From assembly GCF_000739775.1 (NCBI RefSeq), contig NZ_BBJH01000042.1, forward strand, positions 1 to 46,547: 46,547 bases of DNA, given 5' to 3'. Within the stretch, counting starts at the first letter, position 1. The number at the start of each line of letters is the position of its first letter. The stretch is from Paraburkholderia heleia NBRC 101817. Its GTDB lineage: Bacteria; Pseudomonadota; Gammaproteobacteria; Burkholderiales; Burkholderiaceae. The translations under genes and the position numbers were made by a program. The notes below the pieces were generated by a model. It was not told the DNA's origin, made no database searches, and worked only from the letters and a program-made list of their open reading frames with translations. Positions 6,610-16,146 of the stretch are shown in pieces.

Positions 6610-8182
6610 ATCGGTGGAACTCTCGCGTCTTCAGTTCGCCATCACCGCGCTCTACCACTTCCTGTTCGTGCCCCTCACGCTCGGCCTCTCGTGGATGCTC
6701 GTCATCATGGAGTCCGTCTATGTGATGACCGGCAAGGAGATCTACAAGGACATGACGCTGTTCTGGGGCAAGCTGTTCGCCATCAACTTCGCGATGGGCG
6801 TCACCACCGGCCTCACGATGGAGTTCCAGTTCGGCACCAACTGGTCGTACTACTCGCATTACGTGGGTGATATTTTCGGCGTGCCGCTCGCCGTCGAAGG
6901 GCTCGCGGCGTTCTTCCTCGAATCGACCTTCGTCGGGCTGTTCTTTTTCGGCTGGAATCGCCTGTCGAAAGGCGCGCACCTCTTTACCACGTTTCTCGTC
7001 GCGCTCGGCTCGAACCTCTCGGCGCTGTGGATTCTCATCGCCAACGGCTGGATGCAGAACCCCGTGGGCGCGTCGTTCAACTATGAAACCATGCGCATGG
7101 AACTCACCAGCCTGTTCGCGGTGATTTTCAACCCCGTCGCGCAGGTGAAGTTCGTGCATACGGTTTCAGCCGGCTACGTGACGGCCTCGATGTTCGTGCT
7201 CGGCATTTCGTCGTGGTACCTGCTGCGCCGGCGCGACGTCGAGTTCGCGTTGCGCTCGTACGCGATCGCCGCGGGCTTCGGCCTTGCGTCCACGCTGTGC
7301 GTCCTGATCCTCGGCGACGAATCGGGCTATACCGACGGCGCGGTGCAGCAGGTCAAACTCGCCGCCATCGAGGCCGAATGGGACACCGCGCCCGCTCCCG
7401 CGCCATTCACGCTGTTCGGCCTGCCGAACCAGAGGGAGGAGCGTACCGACTACGCGATCCGCATTCCGTGGCTGATGGGCATCATCGCCACGCGCTCGAT
7501 CGACACGCCCGTGATCGGCCTGAAAGACCTGATGGGCCGCGCCGAAGTGCGCATCCGCAACGGCATGCTCGCCTACGCCGCACTGCAAAAGATGAAGGAA
7601 GGCACCGCCGACACCGAAACGCGCGACGTGTTCGAGGCGCACAAGGCCGATCTCGGCTACGGCCTGCTCCTGCGGCAGTTCACGCCGAACGTGGTCGACG
7701 CGACTTCCGCGCAGGTTCGGGCCGCGTCGCGAACGGCGATCCCACCCGTCGCAGCCGTGTTCTGGTCGTTCCGCGTGATGGTGGGTCTCGGCATCCTCTT
7801 TCTCGTGACCTTCGTGCTCGCCTTCTGGTTCTGTGCGCAGCGCTCGCTGCTCAAGGACAACCGCCGCTGGTTCCTGGGCTGGGCGCTGGTAGCGATCCCG
7901 CTACCGTGGCTCGCCGCCGAGTTCGGCTGGGTCGTCGCGGAACTGGGCCGCCAGCCGTGGACCATTGCGGAAGTGCTGCCCACGCGGCTTTCGGCTTCGA
8001 GCCTCGCACCCGGCGACGTGATGCTGAGCATCGCGGGCTTCGTGATCTTCTACACGCTGCTCTTCATCATCGAAATCACGCTGATGTTCAAGTACGCGCG
8101 CCTCGGGCCTTCGTCGCTGCATACCGGCCGCTACTTCCATGAGCAGACGGCCGCGCTTGCGACCGGCGGCAAGGTTTCGTGA
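6596..8182 (+). CDS. cydA: Cytochrome bd ubiquinol oxidase subunit I
   Basis: This subunit carries the three hemes and the quinol site of a bd oxidase, which reduces oxygen with high affinity. Residues equivalent to E. coli ligands are visible with an offset of two: His21 (heme b595), His188 in VKFVHTVSAGY (heme b558), Glu101 and Glu109, and a methionine in FWSFRVMVG. The protein is 528 residues with a long Q-loop between the sixth and seventh helices, and ends the loop with GRQPWTIAEVLPT, so it is of the CydA long-loop type rather than the short-loop cyanide-insensitive type. It is the second gene of cydP-cydA-cydB. Confidence 0.96.
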   Translation: MPTIESVELSRLQFAITALYHFLFVPLTLGLSWMLVIMESVYVMTGKEIYKDMTLFWGKLFAINFAMGVTTGLTMEFQFGTNWSYYSHYVGDIFGVPLAVEGLAAFFLESTFVGLFFFGWNRLSKGAHLFTTFLVALGSNLSALWILIANGWMQNPVGASFNYETMRMELTSLFAVIFNPVAQVKFVHTVSAGYVTASMFVLGISSWYLLRRRDVEFALRSYAIAAGFGLASTLCVLILGDESGYTDGAVQQVKLAAIEAEWDTAPAPAPFTLFGLPNQREERTDYAIRIPWLMGIIATRSIDTPVIGLKDLMGRAEVRIRNGMLAYAALQKMKEGTADTETRDVFEAHKADLGYGLLLRQFTPNVVDATSAQVRAASRTAIPPVAAVFWSFRVMVGLGILFLVTFVLAFWFCAQRSLLKDNRRWFLGWALVAIPLPWLAAEFGWVVAELGRQPWTIAEVLPTRLSASSLAPGDVMLSIAGFVIFYTLLFIIEITLMFKYARLGPSSLHTGRYFHEQTAALATGGKVS

Positions 8183-8219
8183 TCGCGGCCAGACAACGAA
8201 AGACGCGAGGAAATATGCC

Positions 8220-9356
8220 ATGGACTACGCAACGCTCAAGCTGATCTGGTGGGTGCTGATCGGCGTGCTGCTGATCGGCTTTGCCGTCACCGACGGCTTC
8301 GACATGGGCGCGGCCGTGCTCCTGCCCTTTGTCGGCAAGACCGACGAGGAACGCCGCATCGTCATCAATACGGTGGGGGCGACGTGGGAAGGCAACCAGG
8401 TCTGGTTCATCACCGCGGGCGGCGCGATGTTCGCCGCCTGGCCGCTCGCCTATGCGGCGTCGTTCTCGGGCTTCTACTTCGCCATGCTGCTCGTGCTCTT
8501 CTCGCTGTTTTTCCGGCCCGTGGGCTTCGACTATCGCGGCAAACGCGTGGACGTGAGATGGCGCCAGGGCTGGGACTGCGGCCTCTTCATCGGTGGCTTC
8601 GTGCCCGCGCTCGTGTTCGGCGTAGCGTTCGGCAATCTGCTCCAGGGCGTGCCGTTCGCCTACGACACGGACCTGCGTGTGACGTACCACGGCAGCTTCT
8701 TCGCACTCCTCAATCCATTCGCACTGGTCTGCGGGCTCGTGAGTCTTTGCATGCTCACCGCGCACGGCGCGGCGTTCCTGAAGATGAAAAGCGATGGCGT
8801 CGTCGCCATGCGCGCCTCGAAGGCGCTGCGCCTCTTCTCGGCGCTCACGATCGTGTTGTTCCTCATAGCGGGCGCGCTCGTGGCGACGCTCATCGGCGGC
8901 TATACGATCACGTCGCCCGCGCCGCTCGACACGGTGGCCAACCCGCTCCTGAAAAGCGTCGAATCGGGGCCCGGGCTCTGGCTCGCGAACTACGGGCTCT
9001 ATCCGTGGATGGCGCTCGCGCCTGCCGTGGGCGTGCTCGGCGGCGTGCTCGCGTTCGCACTCGCGGGCTCGCGCTTCGAGCGGCTCGCGTTCCTGGGCAC
9101 GGCGCTGCAGATCGTCGGCGTGATTCTGACTGCCGGCTTTTCGATGTTCCCGTTCATCATGCCCTCGTCGCTCGATCCCCGTTCGAGCCTCACGGTCTGG
9201 GACGCGACCTCGAGCAAGATGACGCTCGAGATCATGCTGGTGGCCGTCGTCATTTTCCTGCCGATCGTGCTCGGCTACACGGCATGGGTCTATCGCGTCA
9301 TGCGCGGCAAGATCACCGCCGACGCGATACGGGACAACCACCATACGTTGTACTGA
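8220..9356 (+). CDS. cydB: Cytochrome bd ubiquinol oxidase subunit II
   Basis: This membrane partner of CydA has 378 residues, close to the E. coli length of 379. It starts MDYATLKLIWWVLIGVLLIGFAVTDGFDMG, with the conserved DGFDMGA, then EGNQVWFITAGGAMFAAWP and the C-terminal WDATSSKMTLEIML. ATG 8220 follows CGAGGAAAT and is preferred over an upstream in-frame ATG at 8139, which would lie inside cydA. It starts 37 bases after cydA. No cydX-like frame is seen before the terminator at 9389. Confidence 0.96.
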   Translation: MDYATLKLIWWVLIGVLLIGFAVTDGFDMGAAVLLPFVGKTDEERRIVINTVGATWEGNQVWFITAGGAMFAAWPLAYAASFSGFYFAMLLVLFSLFFRPVGFDYRGKRVDVRWRQGWDCGLFIGGFVPALVFGVAFGNLLQGVPFAYDTDLRVTYHGSFFALLNPFALVCGLVSLCMLTAHGAAFLKMKSDGVVAMRASKALRLFSALTIVLFLIAGALVATLIGGYTITSPAPLDTVANPLLKSVESGPGLWLANYGLYPWMALAPAVGVLGGVLAFALAGSRFERLAFLGTALQIVGVILTAGFSMFPFIMPSSLDPRSSLTVWDATSSKMTLEIMLVAVVIFLPIVLGYTAWVYRVMRGKITADAIRDNHHTLY

Positions 9357-9388
9357 GCGTCGCAGCAATTCGCAGGCGCCGGAAACAA

Positions 9389-9419
9389 AGACGCCGCGGC
9401 ATGTGCCGCGGCGTCTTTT
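9389..9419. terminator. Bidirectional terminator between cydB and nagE
   Basis: AGACGCCGCGGC (9389-9400), loop ATGT, and GCCGCGGCGTCT (9405-9416) form a 12-bp stem. It is followed by TTT on the plus strand and by a T-rich stretch on the minus strand, between two convergent operons. Confidence 0.88.
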
Positions 9420-9439
9420 ATTGACTTACAGCCAATCGA

Positions 9440-11230
9440 TTACGCCGGCTGAAGCGCCAGTTCACGTGCATAACGCGGCGCGGCGGCGCCGACCACGATG
9501 TGCAGCGTATCCGCCGAAGTCCACACCACGTCGAGCGCGCCGAGCTTCTCGCGATCCACGGCCGCCGGGTCGCGCACGATCACGCGCAGGCGCGTGGCCG
9601 CCACCGCGTCGAGCGAGACGATGTTGGCGACGCCGCCGAACACCGCCAGCCAGCGCGACGGAGTCGGATCGAGCGGGCCCTGTGCGAGATCCGCCTTCGC
9701 CTGAGTGGCCTGAGTGGCCTGAGTGGCCTGAGTGGCCTGAGTGGCCTGAGTGGCCTGACCCGCTGGCTGCGCCGCGGGAGCCGCCTTGCCCGCCGCGGCA
9801 CCGCCGCGTGCGATCTCGCCGCGAATCTCATCGGCGATGATGTCCGCTTCCGGCCCGATGACGACCTGCACGCTTTCGCCGCCGCGCTTGAGCACGCCGC
9901 GTGCGCCGATTGCCTTCAATGCCGGCTCCGAAACATGCGTCGGATCGGCCACCGTGAGACGCAGACGCGTCGTGCAGGCATCGACCACCTTGAGGTTGCC
10001 CGCGCCGCCCAGCGCATCGATGTAGCGCGCCGCACGCGAGAGCGATGCCGTTGCCGAGCCGCCAGCCGCGACCGCCACGCCCGACATCGACGAGGCGATT
10101 GCCGTATCGCCCGCCGAGGCTTCACGGCCCGGTGTAGGCAGATTGAAGCGGCGGATGAAGAACCGGAACAGCCCGTAGTACACGACCGCATAGACCGCGC
10201 CGAGCGGAATGGCATACCAGCCATGCGTGGAAAGCCCGTAGTTCAGCACGTAGTCGATCGCGCCCGCCGAGAAGGTGAAGCCGAGCTTGATGTCGAGCAG
10301 CGAGCAGATCGCCAGCGACAGCCCCGTGAGCACCGCGTGGATCGCGTAGAGCACCGGAGCGAGGAACATGAAGGTGAACTCGATCGGCTCCGTCACGCCC
10401 GTGAGGAACGAGGTGAGCGCCATCGAAAACAGCAGGCCGCCGACCATCGCGCGCTTGTCCTTCGGTGCTTCGTGCAGCATCGCGAGGCACGCTGCCGGCA
10501 GGCCGAACATCATCACCGGGAAGAAGCCGGCCATGAAGCTGCCCGCCGTGGGGTCGCCCGCGAAGAAGCGGTGCAGGTCGCCCGTGACGGCCGCGCCGCC
10601 GGCTGCCGGCGTGAACGAGCCGAACACGAACCACACGAGCGAGTTGAGGATGTGGTGCAGGCCCGTGACAAGCAGAAGCCGGTTGAGCAAGCCGTACACG
10701 AAAGTGCCGATCGCGCCCGCCGTGGTGAGCCAGTGGCCGGCGGTGTCGATCACGCCCTGCACCGGCCCCCACACGTAGCCGAACACGATGCCGAGCGCCA
10801 GACACGTGAGCCCCGTGACGATCGGCACGAAGCGTTTGCCGCCGAAGAACGCGAGGAACTCGGGCAGCTTGATGTCCTTGAAGCGGTTGTACAGCATGCC
10901 CGCGACGACACCGGCCACCACACCCGACAGCACGCCCATGTTGAGCTTGTCGTTGATGTCCTTCATCACGGCGGTCTGGACCAGATAGCCCAGCGCGCCC
11001 GCGAGGCCGGCCACGCCGTTGTTATCTTTCGCGAAGCCCACTGCAATGCCGATCGCAAACAGCAACGGCAGGTTATCGAAGATCGCGCCGCCCGCATCGG
11101 CGATGATCTTGATGTTGAGCATGTCGGCCTGGCCGAAGCGAAGCAGGATGCCGGCGACCGGCAGCACTGCGATGGGAAGCATCAGCGCGCGGCCGAGGCT
11201 TTGTATCTTGAGAAACGGATTGCCATCCAT
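9440..11230 (-). CDS. nagE: PTS N-acetylglucosamine transporter EIIC-EIIB with a second degenerate EIIB
   Basis: NagE imports and phosphorylates N-acetylglucosamine (GlcNAc). Residues 1-370 form the membrane EIIC domain (QSLGRALMLPIAVLPVAGIL, KDNNGVAGLAG, GLHHILNSLVW, TGVTEPIEFTFMFLAP). The first EIIB domain carries the phosphorylated Cys419 in VVDACTTRLRL. A linker of repeated Gln-Ala-Thr (about residues 491-510) leads to a second EIIB-like domain (about 520-590) with the matching segment AVAATRLRV, where Ala544 replaces the cysteine. EIIA is not in this protein; it is in the adjacent fused EIIA-HPr-EI protein. It is the last gene of the nag operon and ends at the shared terminator. Confidence 0.94.
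   Translation of the reverse strand: MDGNPFLKIQSLGRALMLPIAVLPVAGILLRFGQADMLNIKIIADAGGAIFDNLPLLFAIGIAVGFAKDNNGVAGLAGALGYLVQTAVMKDINDKLNMGVLSGVVAGVVAGMLYNRFKDIKLPEFLAFFGGKRFVPIVTGLTCLALGIVFGYVWGPVQGVIDTAGHWLTTAGAIGTFVYGLLNRLLLVTGLHHILNSLVWFVFGSFTPAAGGAAVTGDLHRFFAGDPTAGSFMAGFFPVMMFGLPAACLAMLHEAPKDKRAMVGGLLFSMALTSFLTGVTEPIEFTFMFLAPVLYAIHAVLTGLSLAICSLLDIKLGFTFSAGAIDYVLNYGLSTHGWYAIPLGAVYAVVYYGLFRFFIRRFNLPTPGREASAGDTAIASSMSGVAVAAGGSATASLSRAARYIDALGGAGNLKVVDACTTRLRLTVADPTHVSEPALKAIGARGVLKRGGESVQVVIGPEADIIADEIRGEIARGGAAAGKAAPAAQPAGQATQATQATQATQATQATQAKADLAQGPLDPTPSRWLAVFGGVANIVSLDAVAATRLRVIVRDPAAVDREKLGALDVVWTSADTLHIVVGAAAPRYARELALQPA
9701..9758. repeat. 9-bp tandem repeat inside nagE encoding the Gln-Ala-Thr linker
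   Basis: Six exact copies of CTGAGTGGC (9701-9754) plus CTGA lie in frame in nagE. The unit is a multiple of three, so gain or loss of copies changes only the length of the linker between the two EIIB domains. Confidence 0.95.
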
Positions 11231-11350
11231 TGAACTGCCTCCAGTCTCTATCTCTTGCTTGACGTGCGTGGGTGAGAGAAGCCGGCGCGCGATCGCTGCG
11301 CGCGCCGGCGTGTTTCCAGGGATTGCTTGAGGTGGGTGAAACAGAAACCA

Positions 11351-13927
11351 TTAATCGAGCGGCCAGCTCTCGCGGCTCGCCGCACGCACGGCTTGCGCCG
11401 ATTCGAGCGCGAGCGCGTTCTGCGCACGCTGGCGACAGTCGTTGTAGTCGAGCTTGCGCACGCGCGCCTTGATCGACGGCACCGAAACCGGATCGACGGA
11501 AAGCTCCGTCACGCCGAGGCCGACGAGCAACGGCACCGCGAGCGGATCGCCCGCCAGCGCGCCGCACACGCCGACCCACTTGCCGTGCTTGTTCGCGCCC
11601 TCGACCGCCGCCGCCACGAGACGCAGCACGGCCGGGTGCAGACCGTCGGCTTGCGCCGCGAGGTCAGGCCGGCAACGGTCCATCGCGAGCGTGTACTGCG
11701 TGAGGTCGTTGGTGCCGATCGAGAGGAAATCGGCGTGACGCGCGAGCTGGTCCGCGAGCAGGGCTGCGGAGGGCACCTCGATCATCACGCCCACCTCGAT
11801 CGGCTGAGTGCGGCCCGCTTCGCGTGCGAATGCATCGATGCGCTCGCGCAAACGCACGAGCTCGCCCACGTCGGTCACCATCGGCAGCAGGATGCGCACC
11901 TTGCCCGCCGGCTTCACGGCGACGAGTCCGCGCAACTGGTCGTCCAGCAGATCGGGCCGCACCTGCGCGAGGCGGATGCCGCGCAGACCCAGCGCCGGAT
12001 TCGGCTCCGGCGGCAGCGTGAGATAGTCGACTTCCTTGTCCGCGCCCACGTCGAGCGTGCGGATGATCGCCGTGCGGCCCGCAAGTGCATCCGTGATGGC
12101 CTGGTAGCTCTGAAGATGTTCCTCCACCGTCGGCGCGGCCTGGCGATGGATGAAAAGCAGCTCCGTGCGCAGCAGGCCCACGGCGTCCGCGCCGTTTTCC
12201 ACCGCCGTGTTGGCGTCTTCCAGCGTCGCGATGTTGGCGGCGACTTCCACCGCGTGGCCGTCGCGCGTGGCTGCGGCCTCGTGCGATGTGCGCCGGTTCG
12301 CTTCGCGCACGCCGGCGAGGCGCTGCTTCTCGCTGCGCGCACGCTCGATGTCGAGCGCGCTCGGCGTGTACGCAAAGCGGCCTGCACCCGCATCGACGAC
12401 GACTTCGGTGCCCTCGGGCACCGCATGAAGCGCGTCGCCGAGCGCGACGAGCGCTGGAATGCCGGCCTGGCGCGCGATGATCGCGGCGTGCGAGGTCGCG
12501 CCGCCGCGCGCCATCACGAGCGCCATCACGCGCTTGCGGTCGAGCGAGGCGAGATCGGACGGCGTGAATTCGTCGGCGGCGAGCACGGCTTCTTCGGGCA
12601 GCGTGCGCGCGGCCGAGTTCGACGGACCGAGCGCGCGCAGCACGCGCTTTTCGAGGTCGCGCAGGTCGGCGGCGCGCTCCGCGAGCAGCGCATCGTCCAC
12701 TTGGCCGAGCACCGCGGCCTGTGCGCGGATCGCCTCGCGCCACGCGTAGCCCGCGCTCTTGCCGAGGCTGATCGCGTCGCGCGCGGCGTCGACGAGCGTC
12801 GGGTCTTCGAGCAGCACGCGGTGCATCGTGAAAATGCCCGCCTCGCCGATCGCGCCGCGCTGCGAAGCCGTACGCACGCTCTGATTCAGCTCGGCGTCGA
12901 CAGCCGCGATCGCCTTGTCGAGCAGACGGCTTTCCGCGGCCGACGTGCCGCTCGCGAGTTCGGGCGGCGTGAGTTCGGCTTCGTCCCAGCGCACCAGCTT
13001 GCCCACCGCGACGCCCGGCGCCGCGCACACGCCCGCGAGTACGCCCGGCTCGGCGGACGACGCCACGTCGACCGCGGCTTCCTGCATCACGGGTGCGGGC
13101 GACTGCTGCCGCGCCGGCAATTCACTTGCCGCGCCGCCCTCACCGGGCGCGTCGCGCAAAAGTTCGTTCGCTACGGCGTCCACGGCGCGCTGCGCCTCGA
13201 GGCCGATGCCGACGAGCTCGATGGTCGCGCCCTCGCCCGCGCCGAGGCCGAGCAGGCCGACGACGCTCTCGATCGCGGACTTGCGTTCGCCAAAGCGGAC
13301 CTCGACGCGCGCATCGATGCCGCGCACCGCTTCGCGGGCCCGTGCCGCCGGCCGCGCATGGAGGCCGCCCGCATGCGTGAGCGTGATGCTGCGGCGCACT
13401 TCGTTTGCGATCAATTCGTGGGCGGGCGCGACCTGAGCACCGTCACGCACGCGCAGCACGAGCAGTGCGGACTTGCCCGCTTCGACGTGCCCCGCGCCCG
13501 CGCGCCCGATCACTTCGAATGCATCCGAATTGGCGATTGCGACGACCGAAACGAGGCTCGGCGCATTGCACGCCACCACGTCGAGATCGAACTCGATCAA
13601 CGTGTCGCCGAGACGCACCTGCGCGCCCTGCGTGACCTTTGGCGTGAAGCCCTTGCCGTTCAGCTCGACGGTGTCGATGCCGACGTGAACGAGCACCTGT
13701 GCGCCTTCTGCCGATTGCAGCGTGACCGCGTGGCCCGTGCGCGCGAGATGCACGACGATGCCGTCGCACGGCGCGACGACACGGCCGACGAGCGGATCGA
13801 CGCCGATCCCGTCGCCGAACAACCCTTCCGAGAACACCGGATCGGGCACCGACGCGAGCGGCACGACCGGCCCGGTGAGCGGAGAGGCCAATACGATTTG
13901 CCCCTCGACGCGAGTATGCGGATCCAT
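11351..13927 (-). CDS. nagF: Fused PTS protein EIIA-HPr-Enzyme I (phosphoenolpyruvate--protein phosphotransferase)
   Basis: One 858-residue chain carries the whole soluble PTS relay for NagE. The glucose-type EIIA domain has its active His81 in VLVHVGIDTVELNG, HPr has His190 in GGLHARPAA, and Enzyme I has His480 in GGATSHAAIIAR. The EI C-terminal PEP-binding part includes LRTELLFIHR, FLSIGTNDLTQY and VCGALAGDP. The start is the ATG at 13925-13927, nine bases after GAGGAG; the frame is open nine codons further upstream. It lies between the SIS-domain gene and nagE in the nag operon, so it is probably induced with them. It is distinct from the ptsH/ptsI pair at 39-41 kb. The symbol is by analogy. 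Confidence 0.93.
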   Translation of the reverse strand: MDPHTRVEGQIVLASPLTGPVVPLASVPDPVFSEGLFGDGIGVDPLVGRVVAPCDGIVVHLARTGHAVTLQSAEGAQVLVHVGIDTVELNGKGFTPKVTQGAQVRLGDTLIEFDLDVVACNAPSLVSVVAIANSDAFEVIGRAGAGHVEAGKSALLVLRVRDGAQVAPAHELIANEVRRSITLTHAGGLHARPAARAREAVRGIDARVEVRFGERKSAIESVVGLLGLGAGEGATIELVGIGLEAQRAVDAVANELLRDAPGEGGAASELPARQQSPAPVMQEAAVDVASSAEPGVLAGVCAAPGVAVGKLVRWDEAELTPPELASGTSAAESRLLDKAIAAVDAELNQSVRTASQRGAIGEAGIFTMHRVLLEDPTLVDAARDAISLGKSAGYAWREAIRAQAAVLGQVDDALLAERAADLRDLEKRVLRALGPSNSAARTLPEEAVLAADEFTPSDLASLDRKRVMALVMARGGATSHAAIIARQAGIPALVALGDALHAVPEGTEVVVDAGAGRFAYTPSALDIERARSEKQRLAGVREANRRTSHEAAATRDGHAVEVAANIATLEDANTAVENGADAVGLLRTELLFIHRQAAPTVEEHLQSYQAITDALAGRTAIIRTLDVGADKEVDYLTLPPEPNPALGLRGIRLAQVRPDLLDDQLRGLVAVKPAGKVRILLPMVTDVGELVRLRERIDAFAREAGRTQPIEVGVMIEVPSAALLADQLARHADFLSIGTNDLTQYTLAMDRCRPDLAAQADGLHPAVLRLVAAAVEGANKHGKWVGVCGALAGDPLAVPLLVGLGVTELSVDPVSVPSIKARVRKLDYNDCRQRAQNALALESAQAVRAASRESWPLD

Positions 13928-13966
13928 CAGGCGAGACTCCTCGATGCGTTCCATTCGCTTTCCAAT

Positions 13967-14974
13967 CTAGTGGGTTTCGGTGACTTTGTTCAGGTAACGC
14001 GGCTCGTCCGGATTGCGGCCGCGCGCGGCGGCGAGGCCGGCCGCCATGACGTAGAACGACAAAATGGCCGCGATGGGATCGAGTGCCGCATCGGCAGCCG
14101 TTTCGAGCGGCAGCGCGGCGCCGGCCACGTCGGCGGGCGCCGCGAGCAGCACGCGCGCACCGCGCTTTTCCATGTCGCGCGCAAACTCGATCAGACCCGC
14201 CTGCTCCGGCCCGCGCGGGGCGAACACGAGCAGCGGATAATCGCGGTCGATCAGCTCCATCGGGCCGTGGCGCACTTCGGCGCTCGAAAACGCTTCGGCC
14301 TGAATGCCCGAGGTTTCCTTGAGCTTGAGCGCGGCCTCCTGCGCAACGGCAAGGCCCGGACCACGGCCGATAACGATCATCTGGCTTACGTCGCGCAATT
14401 CCTCGACGGCCTTCGACCAGTCGAGCGTGCCCGCGCGATCGAGCGCGTCGGGCAGCGCGCGCACCGCGTCGAGGAACGCGGCGTCGCGCTGCCAGAAGCC
14501 GACGAGCTGCGCCGACATCGCGAGCATCGCGATATAGCTCTTGGTTGCCGCCACGCTCAGCTCGGGACCGGCGAGGAGCGGCAGCTCCGTGCCGGCGGCT
14601 TCGGCGAGCGGCGAGCCCGCGACGTTGACCATCGCCGCCGTCAGCGCGCCGGCTTCGCGCAGCGCCCTGATCGTCGCGACGAGGTCAGGACTCCTACCTG
14701 ATTGGGAGAAAGCAAGGGCAAACTGGCCGCGCACACGTAAGGGCGCCTGCTGGAGCGTCGCGATCGACATCGGCAGCGTGGCCACCGGTACGCCGATGCG
14801 GCTCATGGTGAGCGCAGCGAAGTAGCTCGCCGCGTGGTCCGAACTGCCGCGCGCGACGGTGAGCGCGACGTGGCGCGGTTCATCCGCCAGCGCGCGGGCG
14901 AGCGCCTCGACGCGCGAGGTGTCCGCGAGCTGCGCGGCGACGACGCCGGCCGAGGCCAGCGCTTCCTTAAGCAT
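13967..14974 (-). CDS. SIS-domain glucosamine-6-phosphate deaminase (NagB-II type)
   Basis: The 335-residue protein has two SIS sugar-phosphate-binding domains (ALTVARGSSDHAASYFA; LAFSQSGRSPDL; MIVIGRGPGLAVAQEAALKLKET; EVRHGPMELI) like the isomerase half of GlmS, but no glutaminase domain. Such stand-alone proteins in nag operons convert glucosamine-6-phosphate to fructose-6-phosphate and ammonia, in place of NagB. The start ATG 14974 overlaps the nagA stop by 8 bases; an in-frame ATG at 15001 is an alternative. It follows nagA, which supplies its substrate. The activity is inferred from family and context. Confidence 0.88.
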   Translation of the reverse strand: MLKEALASAGVVAAQLADTSRVEALARALADEPRHVALTVARGSSDHAASYFAALTMSRIGVPVATLPMSIATLQQAPLRVRGQFALAFSQSGRSPDLVATIRALREAGALTAAMVNVAGSPLAEAAGTELPLLAGPELSVAATKSYIAMLAMSAQLVGFWQRDAAFLDAVRALPDALDRAGTLDWSKAVEELRDVSQMIVIGRGPGLAVAQEAALKLKETSGIQAEAFSSAEVRHGPMELIDRDYPLLVFAPRGPEQAGLIEFARDMEKRGARVLLAAPADVAGAALPLETAADAALDPIAAILSFYVMAAGLAAARGRNPDEPRYLNKVTETH

Positions 14975-16070
14975 ATTCGACAATCGATTCTCCTTCGACA
15001 TAGGTCGCGGTGAGCGCCAGCTCGCGATCGAACACGTTGACATCGGCCCATGCGCCGCGCGCGAGGCGGCCACGGTCTTCGATGCCGAGGTAGTCGGCGG
15101 CATAGCGCGACAGGCGCGCGGACACGTCCGCGATCGGCAGGCCGATCGAGACGAGATTGCGCAGCGCCTGGTCCATGGTGAGGGTGCTGCCCGCGAGCGT
15201 GCCGTCGGCGAGGCGCACGCCGCCAAGGCATTTCGTCACGTGCTGGCTGCCGAGGCGGTATTCGCCGTCGGGCATGCCGGTGGCCGAGGTGCTGTCGGTC
15301 ACCACATACAGGCGCGGAATGGCGCGCAGCGCGGCGCGGATCGCACCGGGATGCACGTGCAGCAGGTCCGGAATGATCTCCGCGTACTCGGCATGCGCGA
15401 GCGCCGCGCCGACCACGCCCGGATTACGATGATGCAGCGGCGACATCGCGTTGAAGAGATGCGTGAAGCCGCAGGCGCCGTGCTTGAGCGCGGCCACGGC
15501 GTCGTCGTAGGTCGCGAGCGAGTGGCCGATCTGCACGCGCACGCCGCGCGCCGCCATCTCGCCGATGATCTCGATATGGCCCGCAATCTCGGGCGCCACG
15601 GTCACCACGCGAATCGGCGCGATCGAGAGGTACTTGAGCACTTCGTCGAGCACGGCCGAAACGGCGGCGTCGGGCTGCGCGCCGAGCTTGCCCGGATTGA
15701 TGTACGGACCTTCGAGGTGCACGCCCAGCACGCGTGCGCCGCCCGCCGTGCGGTTGCGCGTGACGTGGCCGAGGCCCGCGACCACGTTCATCAGTTCGTC
15801 GCGCGGGGCGGTCATGGTGGTGGCGAGCAGGCTCGTGGTGCCGTAACGGGCATGGGTGCGCGCGATGGTTTCGATCGCGTCGCCGGCTTCCATTACGTCG
15901 GCGCCGCCGCCGCCATGCACGTGCAGGTCGATGAAGCCCGGCAGGATGTAGGGCGCGTCGTTCTTCGCCGGATCGGTGGCCCCGCCCGTGATCGCGGTGA
16001 TGCGTCCGTTCTCGAACGACAGCGTGCCGTGGATCCAGCCTTCAGGGGTGAGTATGTTTCCGCTCAGCAT
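14967..16070 (-). CDS. nagA: N-acetylglucosamine-6-phosphate deacetylase
   Basis: NagA removes acetate from GlcNAc-6-phosphate delivered by the PTS. The 367-residue amidohydrolase shows DLHVHGGGGADVMEA, LGVHLEGPYINPGKLGA (metal-binding Glu), QIGHSLATYDDAVAA, FTHLFNAMSPLHHRNPG, and the catalytic Asp in VTDSTSATG. ATG 16070 starts MLSGNILTPEGW; longer in-frame starts lack family similarity. The stop codon overlaps the next gene's start, showing translational coupling in nagR-nagA-deaminase-PTS. Confidence 0.95.
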   Translation of the reverse strand: MLSGNILTPEGWIHGTLSFENGRITAITGGATDPAKNDAPYILPGFIDLHVHGGGGADVMEAGDAIETIARTHARYGTTSLLATTMTAPRDELMNVVAGLGHVTRNRTAGGARVLGVHLEGPYINPGKLGAQPDAAVSAVLDEVLKYLSIAPIRVVTVAPEIAGHIEIIGEMAARGVRVQIGHSLATYDDAVAALKHGACGFTHLFNAMSPLHHRNPGVVGAALAHAEYAEIIPDLLHVHPGAIRAALRAIPRLYVVTDSTSATGMPDGEYRLGSQHVTKCLGGVRLADGTLAGSTLTMDQALRNLVSIGLPIADVSARLSRYAADYLGIEDRGRLARGAWADVNVFDRELALTATYVEGESIVEYA

Positions 16071-16146
16071 GAGAGTTTTCCGATGAGGCGCATCGAAGCG
16101 CGGTAGGACGTTTCGGTGACGTGCATGAGAGAGACTGCGGCGGGGC

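Noticed and set aside
9701..9758. CRISPR-like repeat
   Set aside because: The 9-bp units are contiguous with no spacers and lie in frame in nagE; it is a simple coding tandem repeat. No other array in the window has repeat-spacer form.
11327..14701. A 1124-codon open frame on the plus strand
   Set aside because: It is antisense to the fused EIIA-HPr-EI gene and the SIS-domain gene, with Arg/Ala/His-rich composition and no domain.
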